NCBI GenBank assembly: GCA_044432885.1
Contig: JAWXUG010000022.1
Span: 1 to 15,342 of the forward strand
Direction of reading: 5' to 3'
DNA length: 15,342 nucleotides
Source: CAYJNO01 sp044432885
GTDB lineage: Bacteria > Bacillota_I > Bacilli_A > Erysipelotrichales > Erysipelotrichaceae
Under the pieces are notes generated by a model that worked only from the letters and a program-made list of their open reading frames with translations, ran no database searches and was not told the DNA's origin. The position numbers and the translations under genes are program-made. Positions 1 to 5,227 of this stretch are shown here, in pieces; positions within the stretch are counted from its first letter, which is position 1; each line of letters begins with the position of its first letter.

Positions 1-2
1 CC

Positions 3-119
3 TTTATTACGTGGCTTTTCACCTTTAAAAAAGAGATCGAAGTATTAAAACCTCAATCTCTAATCAATGATATTCAAGATGTTATAAACGAGTTACAAAG
101 CCTTTATTTTAAAGACTGA
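3..119 (+). CDS. C-terminal fragment of a WYL-domain transcriptional regulator (partial)
   Basis: An open frame runs in from the left edge and ends at TGA 117-119, giving 38 residues. They read FITWLFTFKKEIEVLKPQSL, then a helix ending in NELQSLYFKD. The pattern of a hydrophobic strand, E-[IV]-E-V-L-x-P-x-S-L and a final amphipathic helix is the usual end of HTH-WYL regulators (DeoR-like helix-turn-helix proteins whose WYL domain senses ligands or nucleic acid). The DNA-binding part lies outside the window, so the target cannot be inferred. The gene converges on the aminotransferase, and the two coding regions overlap by 16 bp at their 3' ends with no room for a terminator between them. The call rests on one short motif; any regulator with a similar C-terminal helix is an alternative. 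Confidence 0.6.
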   Translation, partial: FITWLFTFKKEIEVLKPQSLINDIQDVINELQSLYFKD

Positions 120-1270
120 ATAAAGCGTTCTATACGTACTACAGCCTCTTTTAATTCCGCTAAGCTGTATGCATAGGATATCCTAATAAATCCCTCTCCT
201 GCACTGCCAAAAGCACTTCCTGGAACAATGGCTAACTTTTCTTGATGTACAAGTCTTGTACAAAACTCATGTGAGGTTAACCCTGTATCCTTAATACTCG
301 CAAAGACATAAAATGCGCCTTTAGGCATTGGGCAATTCAATCCAATACGATTTAATTGATTCACAAGATAATTACGTCTTTTTAAGAATTCTTCTTTCAT
401 GTACGCACTATCTGCATCCCCATAATTTAAAGCTCTAATCCCTGCGTATTGAGAAGAAGTTGTTGGATTCATAATGGTATATTGATGAATCTTACACATT
501 GCTTCAATAAAGATTTCATGCGCTACGATATAGCCTAATCGATAACCTGTCATTGCATAGGCCTTAGAAAACCCATTGACAATTAAAACTTGATCTTTAA
601 TTGATGGATATTGTGCTAATGATGTATGAGTTCCTTCATATTGCAATTCACAATAGATTTCATCACTCAAAACCAGTATTTTAGAATCTTCAATTACAGA
701 TACTAATTGATCATAATCTTCTTTCTCCATAATACCCCCTGTTGGATTAGATGGATAATTGATTAAAATCAATTTGGTTTTATCACTAATTGCTGCTAAT
801 AATGCCTCTTTAGTGAGCTTAAAGCCATTTTCTTCTTTTAATTCAATATATACTGGCACCCCACCACAAAGACGAACGCATGGTTCATACATCACATAAC
901 ATGGTGTCAATAAGATAACTTCATCCCCAGGATTAATTAATGTACGCATTGCAACATCAATAGCCTCTGACGCCCCAACACTTACCAATACATTTTTTGC
1001 TGGTTGATAAGATATTTTTAAACTACGTTCAAGATAATCACAAACAGCCTCTCGTAATTTAGGTAAGCCTAAATTTTCTGTATAAAAAGTGTTCCCTTGT
1101 TCAATCGCATAAATAGCTTCTTCTTTAATATGCCAAGGGGTTTGAAAATCAGGTTCTCCTACACTTAAAGAAATAACGCCGTCTACCTTTTTAGCAATAT
1201 CAAAAAACTCTCTAATACCACTTTTTTTAACTTTACTGACCGTTTCACTTAAATAAGATTCGTACATCAT
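104..1270 (-). CDS. PLP-dependent class I/II aminotransferase, AlaT/PatA-like
   Basis: This is a cytoplasmic fold-type I aminotransferase of 388 residues, a normal length for the family. The Schiff-base lysine is K236 in NGFSKAYAMTGYRLGY. N175 (YPSNPTG), D203 and Y206 (SDEIYCEL) bind the cofactor, and R363 (GFIRISYA) should bind the substrate carboxylate. The N-terminal ISLSVGEPDFQTP motif is typical of the aspartate/alanine transaminase group. The gene follows an Lrp/AsnC regulator; its ATG overlaps the regulator's TGA as ATGA (1267-1270), so translation is probably coupled, and no separate ribosome binding site is visible. A second ATG directly follows the first, so the start is uncertain by one codon. 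The arrangement matches the Bacillus alaR-alaT (yugG-yugH) pair, so alanine:2-oxoglutarate transamination is the best guess. N-acetyl-diaminopimelate (PatA) or aromatic aminotransferase activity cannot be excluded from sequence alone. Confidence 0.93.
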   Translation of the reverse strand: MMYESYLSETVSKVKKSGIREFFDIAKKVDGVISLSVGEPDFQTPWHIKEEAIYAIEQGNTFYTENLGLPKLREAVCDYLERSLKISYQPAKNVLVSVGASEAIDVAMRTLINPGDEVILLTPCYVMYEPCVRLCGGVPVYIELKEENGFKLTKEALLAAISDKTKLILINYPSNPTGGIMEKEDYDQLVSVIEDSKILVLSDEIYCELQYEGTHTSLAQYPSIKDQVLIVNGFSKAYAMTGYRLGYIVAHEIFIEAMCKIHQYTIMNPTTSSQYAGIRALNYGDADSAYMKEEFLKRRNYLVNQLNRIGLNCPMPKGAFYVFASIKDTGLTSHEFCTRLVHQEKLAIVPGSAFGSAGEGFIRISYAYSLAELKEAVVRIERFIQSLK

Positions 1271-1755
1271 GGGGTAACCAATAAACGTTGATCATCTTTA
1301 TAATCTTCTTCAAGAATCACACCTTCTACCTTATAAGGTTTTAATACAAAGCTTGTCACTGTTTCTCGCACCCCATCAATAGGGGCTAGTTTTTGTGCTA
1401 CAAAATCGGCAACTTCTCGCATTGTTTTTCCATCAATGATTAAACTAAATTCTGATTTCCCGCTCATTAAATACATTGTACTTACTTCAGGATAACGATA
1501 AATTTTACTCGCTACATAATCGTATCCCTTATCTCTTGTTGGTTTGGCACTAACCTCAATCATTGCTTGTACCTTTTCTGTAGAGGTTTTATCCCAATTA
1601 ATTACTGTATGATAGCCACAGATAACTTGCTTCGCTTCTAATTCTTTAATCGTTGAAGTAACCTCTTCCACGCTTTCATTTAAAATATCGCTTAAATCTT
1701 GTACGTTCATGTTTGATTGTTTCTCTAACGTTTTAAGCAGTCTAATTTCATCCAT
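1267..1755 (-). CDS. Lrp/AsnC-family transcriptional regulator, AlaR-like
   Basis: The 162-residue protein begins MDEIRLLKTLEKQ. Residues 1-50 form a winged helix-turn-helix (NVQDLSDILNESVEEVTSTI, then a wing near VICGYHTVINW). Residues about 65-140 form the RAM/AsnC effector-binding and oligomerisation domain (VQAMIEVSAKP, VSTMYLMSGKSEFSLII, VRETVTSFVLKPYK). I chose ATG 1755 over the upstream ATG 1779 because GGAGG at 1762-1766 sits six bases before it, and because 1779 overlaps the likely -10 box. Lrp-type proteins sense amino acids and commonly control a neighbouring metabolic gene. Here the regulator is first in a two-gene unit with the aminotransferase and ends in a 4-bp overlap with it, as in alaR-alaT of Bacillus. 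Autoregulation and alanine sensing are inferred, not shown. Confidence 0.9.
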   Translation of the reverse strand: MDEIRLLKTLEKQSNMNVQDLSDILNESVEEVTSTIKELEAKQVICGYHTVINWDKTSTEKVQAMIEVSAKPTRDKGYDYVASKIYRYPEVSTMYLMSGKSEFSLIIDGKTMREVADFVAQKLAPIDGVRETVTSFVLKPYKVEGVILEEDYKDDQRLLVTP

Positions 1756-1761
1756 AATAAG

Positions 1762-1783
1762 CCTCCGTAATACATTCATTATA
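1762..1783 (-). promoter_or_regulatory. -10 box and ribosome binding site for the regulator-aminotransferase operon
   Basis: Minus strand: a perfect TATAAT lies at 1783-1778 and GGAGG at 1766-1762, six bases before ATG 1755. No good -35 hexamer is found at 16-18 bp, as may be expected if an activator is needed. The implied leader is only about 15 nt. Confidence 0.45.
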
Positions 1784-1810
1784 GCGTATTTTATGATAAA
1801 TAGAGGGTAG

Positions 1811-1841
1811 AAAATAAAAATAAGTCAATCATGACTTATTT
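1811..1841 (-). terminator. Rho-independent terminator of the GH25 gene
   Basis: A 10-bp perfect stem (1818-1827 with 1832-1841) has a 4-nt loop. On the minus strand it is followed by TTTTTATTTT. It starts on the first base pair of the GH25 stop codon and separates that gene from the regulator operon downstream. Confidence 0.75.
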
Positions 1842-2686
1842 TACATTCCATATTTCCCGCTAAAATCTAAATTTAAATCCACTGATGTGCTGATTCCATC
1901 TACAACACCACTTTGGGTGTATTGCCATATTTCGAATGGATGAACAAAATCAGGAGTATTGCTATATTGGGCAAACCAAATAGGGTAGTTCATGATTTCT
2001 CTCAACTCAAATTGCTGCATTGCCCATGTTAGGTTAGCATAAATCATCGCTTCATATCCTTCATTTAAGATTCGCCCACAAAAAGCCATCGCAAAATCTG
2101 TTTTCTCCTCACTTGTTAAGTCACTTGTGCGATAATCATCATAATCTATTTTTTCCAAATCGTAGACAATTGGATATTGTAAGTCATAATCTTTAATTTC
2201 TTCTAACACAAAATTAGCCTCATCTATTGCTTCATCAATTGAAATCGCTTGGGAAAAGAAGTAAACGCCTACTTCTAAACCAGCATCAATCGCTCCTTGA
2301 ATATTCTCATGAAACATTGAATCAAGATTAAGTAAGCCTAATGAGTACCCTCTATAACCTACACGTATAATTGCAAACTCAACCCCTGCATCTGCTACTT
2401 TGTCCCAATCAATCGTTCCTTGATGACTAGAAACATCAATGCCTAGCTTTGCAGTTATCCCTGTTTCAGGATCAATATAACTCTTATATCCATTTTCATC
2501 TGTTAAAATATCACTTGTAACGATTTGACTTAAAGGAAGCACCTCTGTCTCAATCGGCTCAAAGACAACATATTTTCGACTTTGATTATATTGCCATTTA
2601 ATGTACACCATTGAAATAATCATAAATATAATGACTACACTTAGGATCTGTATAAGTTGTTGTTTTTCTAATTTTTTCATATACAT
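1841..2686 (-). CDS. Membrane-anchored GH25 lysozyme (muramidase)
   Basis: A 281-residue glycoside hydrolase family 25 protein expected to cleave MurNAc-GlcNAc bonds in peptidoglycan. Residues 10-29 form an N-terminal membrane helix, a linker runs to about 80, and the catalytic barrel spans about 81-275. Family motifs are in order: GIDVSSHQGTIDWDKV (D84), FAIIRVGYRGY, VGVYFFSQA, PIVYDLEKI (D176 and E178, the DxE catalytic pair), WFAQY, and IWQYTQSGVVDGI followed by VDLN. All expected acidic residues are present, so it should be active. No sortase signal or cell-wall repeat is seen; the uncleaved N-terminal helix (no clear signal-peptidase site) should tether it outside the membrane. It lies 19 bp after the small membrane protein gene on the same strand. 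The ribosome binding site is weak, and ATG 2680 (MKKLEKQQ) is an alternative start. Confidence 0.93.
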   Translation of the reverse strand: MYMKKLEKQQLIQILSVVIIFMIISMVYIKWQYNQSRKYVVFEPIETEVLPLSQIVTSDILTDENGYKSYIDPETGITAKLGIDVSSHQGTIDWDKVADAGVEFAIIRVGYRGYSLGLLNLDSMFHENIQGAIDAGLEVGVYFFSQAISIDEAIDEANFVLEEIKDYDLQYPIVYDLEKIDYDDYRTSDLTSEEKTDFAMAFCGRILNEGYEAMIYANLTWAMQQFELREIMNYPIWFAQYSNTPDFVHPFEIWQYTQSGVVDGISTSVDLNLDFSGKYGM

Positions 2687-2705
2687 AGTTTATCATATCC
2701 ACTTT

Positions 2706-3143
2706 CTACATCAAAGACTTTCTAACATTATGTGATGGCACCATTAAGGTGTATCCAACACATGACAGGATTAATTCAACACTACCATTTATCCTTAAAT
2801 AAGCCATTATTAAACCAAGCAAATAGACTGAAAATAACTTTAAGGTAAAATATTGAAAATGCTCGATATAGACATCTATTCGATAGGATGACTTGTAACC
2901 AATAACCATCGCAGTAAGTATCAATAGTTTAATAAAGTGCTGCTGAATCCATTCATTGTGGGCACAGTTAGAAAATATACACATTGAAATGAAATATAAC
3001 CCTTCTTTTATATCATCTTCAAAGCTTAAATTATCGTGTGTTTGATGAAAATATAAATCCACAAGCAACCACACTATAAAAAATGATATCTTACCAAAAA
3101 TAATCGAGCACACAAACATAGCTATTCTTTTTTTATTCATCAT
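2706..3143 (-). CDS. Small integral membrane protein, function unknown
   Basis: I do not recognise a family. The 145-residue product (from ATG 3143) starts with basic residues (MMNKKRIAMF) and has hydrophobic stretches at about 7-30, 70-83, 97-116 and 121-137, with a weaker one near 48-60, suggesting three to five membrane segments. The soluble stretch at 31-47 is acidic (HDNLSFEDDIKEG). GAGAG at 3154-3158 lies ten bases before ATG 3143. ATG 3152 would be only one base from it, and ATG 3140 is also possible. The gene is 19 bp upstream of the GH25 gene on the same strand and may be co-transcribed with it, which would hint at an envelope role. No motif supports a specific function. Confidence 0.55.
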   Translation of the reverse strand: MMNKKRIAMFVCSIIFGKISFFIVWLLVDLYFHQTHDNLSFEDDIKEGLYFISMCIFSNCAHNEWIQQHFIKLLILTAMVIGYKSSYRIDVYIEHFQYFTLKLFSVYLLGLIMAYLRINGSVELILSCVGYTLMVPSHNVRKSLM

Positions 3144-3172
3144 TTTCTTCATGCTCTCACTATACTCTATAC

Positions 3173-3375
3173 ATTTAAATCTTATGTTAATAGTCGTTAA
3201 ACCTTTTCTAAATATTTTGCTAAGAATCATTTATATTTATGCAACGATTGCATTACACAACATAAGCAGGCTTTATGCTTATCATTCATTGAATTCAAAA
3301 ATTATTATCAATAAAAAGTTGCCATTGAATTGACAACATTTAAATGATGCTTTTCTCTACCGATTCATACCTAAT
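3173..3375 (+). pseudogene. Decayed copy of the DUF952 promoter and first ~39 codons
   Basis: This stretch aligns with 4044-4258, the leader and 5' end of the intact DUF952 gene. Over 3201-3300 a hand alignment gives about 83 matches in 100 columns. Signals line up one to one: the leader CATTTATATTTATG, the ribosome binding site (AAGCAGG here, AAGGAGG in the intact gene) and the start codon (ATG 3275 versus ATG 4144). The fragment is dead: codon 6 TGC has become TGA (3290-3292), one- or two-base gaps break the frame soon after, and similarity fades near 3375 (codon 39 of the intact gene). The rest of the gene-free stretch, 3376-3459, shows nothing I can name. The fragment sits on the far side of the toxin-antitoxin genes from the intact copy. 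Confidence 0.8.
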
Positions 3376-3459
3376 GCAAGCAAGTAGTACCACAAATGAT
3401 GATGCAGTTGTTATAAACTTGTTGTGAAATTTGATGATAAATTTACAGCAATCATGGTG

Positions 3460-3486
3460 TATAATCATAGTAAAGGAGATGATTAT
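3460..3486 (+). promoter_or_regulatory. Toxin-antitoxin promoter -10 with candidate operator
   Basis: TATAAT at 3460-3465 is followed by the inverted repeat ATAATCAT (3461-3468) / ATGATTAT (3479-3486), whose 10-base spacer contains the AAAGGAG ribosome binding site. Antitoxins of the Phd/YefM family usually repress their own operon by binding such palindromes at the promoter. Here the repeat overlaps the -10 and brackets the ribosome binding site. No convincing -35 is present. Confidence 0.5.
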
Positions 3487-3487
3487 T

Positions 3488-3742
3488 ATGCCAAATATCA
3501 AACCAATTTCGGACCTTAGAAATTACAGTGAAGTCCTCAGCAACGTTGTCTCAGGAGAACCTTTGTTTCTAACAAAAAATGGACGTGGTAAATATGCAGT
3601 ACTCGAAATTACTGATTATGAAAAAATGAAAGCCACTATGAAACTTATATCTGAACTTTCTGAAGGCGAACAAAGTGCCAAAGTACAAGGCTGGAAAAAT
3701 TTAAGTGACTTACAAGCTATCTTAAAGGAATATGATGATTAA
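3488..3742 (+). CDS. Type II antitoxin, Phd/YefM family
   Basis: An 84-residue antitoxin starting MPNIKPISDLRNYSEVL. The N-terminal Phd/YefM DNA-binding and dimerisation region is clear: I-x-P-I-S-D-L-R-N-Y at 4-13, then GEPLFLTKNGRGKYAVLEITDY near 25-50, the usual hairpin followed by a [VL]-L-x-x-x-x-[YF] motif. The C-terminal 30 residues are helical and polar and should wrap the toxin. ATG 3488 is nine bases after GGAG (3475-3478) and gives the conserved N-terminus; a frame extension to TTG 3431 would run through the promoter and is rejected. The gene is first in the operon and its last codons overlap the toxin start. Expected role: neutralise the ParE/RelE-type toxin and repress the operon. 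Lability in vivo is assumed from the family. Confidence 0.92.
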   Translation: MPNIKPISDLRNYSEVLSNVVSGEPLFLTKNGRGKYAVLEITDYEKMKATMKLISELSEGEQSAKVQGWKNLSDLQAILKEYDD

Positions 3743-4043
3743 TATCCATATTTCTCCAAAAGCAATTAGTGACATGACAGAAATAAAGGATTATATTTCT
3801 GAAGAACTATCAAATCGATCTGCTGCAATAAAATTATTAAAAGATATTTATTCTCAAATAGCGCATTTACAAAACTTTCCACTTGTCGGGACACCTCTTT
3901 TTAGCAAGCTAGAAGTGGAAAATAACTATCGGTTTTTAGTCGTTAAAAATTATATGGTATTCTATCGATTTGAAGTAGATAGCGTATATGTAATCCGTAT
4001 TTTATATGGCAAAAGCAATTATATGAAAATTTTATTTGAATAA
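3735..4043 (+). CDS. Type II toxin, RelE/ParE family
   Basis: A 102-residue protein, MINIHISPKAISDMTEIKDYI..., with the RelE/ParE fold pattern: an N-terminal strand, I-S-P-x-A-x-x-D-M-x-E-I-K-D-Y-I, a second amphipathic helix, then YRFLVVKNYMVFYRF and a final strand ending VIRILYGKSNYMKILF. The YMVFYRF...V..IRILYG...Y pattern is typical of the branch partnered with Phd/YefM antitoxins. Whether it targets gyrase (ParE-like) or cuts ribosome-bound mRNA (RelE-like) cannot be told from sequence. I chose ATG 3735, five bases after AAAGGA (3724-3729); ATG 3732 is one codon upstream. It overlaps the antitoxin by 8 bp, so translation is coupled. The stop codon is directly followed by the repeat shared with 3173-3375. 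Confidence 0.9.
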   Translation: MINIHISPKAISDMTEIKDYISEELSNRSAAIKLLKDIYSQIAHLQNFPLVGTPLFSKLEVENNYRFLVVKNYMVFYRFEVDSVYVIRILYGKSNYMKILFE

Positions 4044-4258
4044 ATATGAAACTAATTTTAATAGATATTAGCCTTTTTTAATATTTCACTAAGAAGCATT
4101 TATATTTATGATATGATTACCTTACACATTATAAGGAGGCTTTATGATTATCATTCATTGCATTCAAGAAGCAATTTATCATCAACAAAAAGATAGTGAT
4201 TGGATTGGGGAACATCTATTGCTAGATGAAGATTTTATCCATTGTTCCACACCCGATC
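4044..4258 (+). repeat. Right-hand imperfect direct repeat (DUF952 leader and codons 1-39)
   Basis: This is the intact counterpart of 3173-3375. Together the two copies flank the toxin-antitoxin pair as direct repeats of about 200 bp. The left edge of similarity falls right after the toxin stop codon (4041-4043). The right edge falls inside the DUF952 coding region near codon 39. Confidence 0.75.
4107..4139 (+). promoter_or_regulatory. Probable -10 region and ribosome binding site of the DUF952 gene
   Basis: Two overlapping -10 candidates, TATGAT at 4107-4112 and TATGAT at 4112-4117, lie upstream of a full AAGGAGG at 4133-4139, four bases before ATG 4144. No strong -35 is visible. In the decayed copy the TATGAT boxes and the AAGGAGG have all changed. 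Confidence 0.4.
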
Positions 4259-4482
4259 AGTTTTCATTTGTTTCACCACGTTTTGATCATACTAAAGAAC
4301 AACTCATCCTTTTAGCGTTAGACACCGATAAAATAGCCCATCCTATTCGTTGGGAGGGTAAAGAAATGTTTGGAAAAGACTTTCCTCATATTTATGGGTT
4401 AATCAATTGTGATAGTATCATCGCTGTTTATCCTTACTTAAGAAAAGAAGATGGTTCTTGGATAAAAAATCCAGAACTTTAA
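4144..4482 (+). CDS. DUF952 family protein
   Basis: A 112-residue cytoplasmic protein with the DUF952 signature: an N-terminal MIIIHCIQEAIY strand-helix, FIHCSTPDQF at 31-40 (the family's G/DFIHCSTPEQ motif), LILLALDTDKI, PIRWEG, and FPHIYGLINCDSIIAVYPYL near 79-98. Length is normal for the family, and the protein is complete. The biochemical activity of DUF952 is not established; the fold is sometimes likened to ADP-ribosyl-transferring or RNA-modifying enzymes, but I would not assign a reaction. AAGGAGG at 4133-4139 sets the start. Its first ~39 codons and leader are present a second time, in decayed form, at 3173-3375 beyond the toxin-antitoxin genes. The 5' and 3' parts of this gene may therefore have different histories. 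Confidence 0.88.
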   Translation: MIIIHCIQEAIYHQQKDSDWIGEHLLLDEDFIHCSTPDQFSFVSPRFDHTKEQLILLALDTDKIAHPIRWEGKEMFGKDFPHIYGLINCDSIIAVYPYLRKEDGSWIKNPEL

Positions 4483-4483
4483 A

Positions 4484-4526
4484 AAAAGAACTCAAATTAT
4501 TGGATTTCAATAGATTGAGTTCTTTT
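4484..4526. terminator. Bidirectional Rho-independent terminator
   Basis: A 12-bp perfect stem (4484-4495 with 4515-4526) encloses a second 5-bp stem (4498-4502 with 4508-4512). T-rich tails exist on both strands (TTCTTTTAT on plus, TTCTTTTTTT on minus). It sits between the convergent DUF952 gene and ABC ATPase gene and can serve both. Confidence 0.85.
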
Positions 4527-4542
4527 ATAAGGGGGCTTTTAT

Positions 4543-5217
4543 TTACATTGTGTGGAGTTGACCATTTTCCAACTTCACTTTTAAATCCGCTAATTCAGCA
4601 ACTGCATTACTGTGGGTAACCACAATAACCGTTTTGCCAAAATCTTCTGTTAACATCTTAAATATACGAATAATTTCTTTTTCTGTTTCTGTATCTAAAT
4701 TTCCAGTAGGCTCATCGGCAAAGATTAAATCGACGTTTTTAGCAATCGCTCTAGCGATGGCAACACGTTGTTGTTCACCACCAGATAATTTAGTAACTAA
4801 TCGATCAGCTTTGGTTTTTACAATTCCAAATTTTTCCAATAAAGCATAAGAAACTCCTTGAATGTTTTTGGGTTTAGCACCATCTGTTTCATTCATTGCT
4901 AAAGAAACATTTTCAAGTCCTGTTAAATAAGAAATTAAATTATATTGTTGAAAGACAATTGCCATTTTATTTCTTCTATATTTATGTAAGCCAATCTTAC
5001 TGATATTTTCATTATCAAAGTACACAGCTCCACTTTCTTGGGAATCTAGTCCTGCAATAATTGATAATAAGGTTGTCTTTCCGCTACCTGAAGGTCCTAA
5101 GATGGTGTAAAATTTACCTTTTTCAAATTCATAACTTAAATCTTTAAGGATTTCTCTTTTCATCCCTCCATCAACATAACCATAGTTGATATTTTCTAAT
5201 TTCAATAATGTTGTCAT
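4543..5217 (-). CDS. ABC transporter ATP-binding protein, MacB/LolD-type
   Basis: A 224-residue cytoplasmic nucleotide-binding subunit. Walker A is GPSGSGKT (41-48), the Q-loop is VFQQYNL (Q90), the signature LSGGEQQR starts at 144, Walker B LIFADEPTGNLD contains the catalytic E169, and the H-loop histidine is H202 (VVTHS). The DEPTGNLD and GEQQRVAIARA wording is typical of the MacB/LolD/YknY/FtsE group, which drives mechanotransmission permeases rather than classical channels. AGGAGG directly before ATG 5217 overlaps the permease stop codon (TAG 5228-5230), and the genes are 10 bp apart, so they form one operon with the permease first. The substrate is unknown; peptide, lipoprotein or antimicrobial export or defence is usual for this type. 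No two-component system is next to it in the window. Confidence 0.95.
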   Translation of the reverse strand: MTTLLKLENINYGYVDGGMKREILKDLSYEFEKGKFYTILGPSGSGKTTLLSIIAGLDSQESGAVYFDNENISKIGLHKYRRNKMAIVFQQYNLISYLTGLENVSLAMNETDGAKPKNIQGVSYALLEKFGIVKTKADRLVTKLSGGEQQRVAIARAIAKNVDLIFADEPTGNLDTETEKEIIRIFKMLTEDFGKTVIVVTHSNAVAELADLKVKLENGQLHTM

Positions 5218-5227
5218 TTTACACCTC

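Noticed and set aside
3151..3333. A 60-codon plus-strand open frame ending LNSKIIINKKLPLN
   Set aside because: It runs out of frame through the decayed DUF952 copy, has no ribosome binding site, and its composition reflects AT-rich leader sequence.
3431..3487. N-terminal extension of the antitoxin from TTG 3431
   Set aside because: It would translate the TATAAT box and the ribosome binding site; ATG 3488 gives the conserved Phd/YefM N-terminus.
3144..3487. A CRISPR array, riboswitch or small RNA in the largest gene-free gap
   Set aside because: No regularly spaced repeats and no conserved riboswitch core are visible; most of the gap is explained by the DUF952 remnant and the toxin-antitoxin promoter.
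4051..4080. CTAAT...ATTAG followed by CCTTTTTT as a terminator of the toxin gene
   Set aside because: The stem is only 5 bp of A/T-rich pairs with a 10-nt loop, so it is too weak to claim, although some attenuation is possible.
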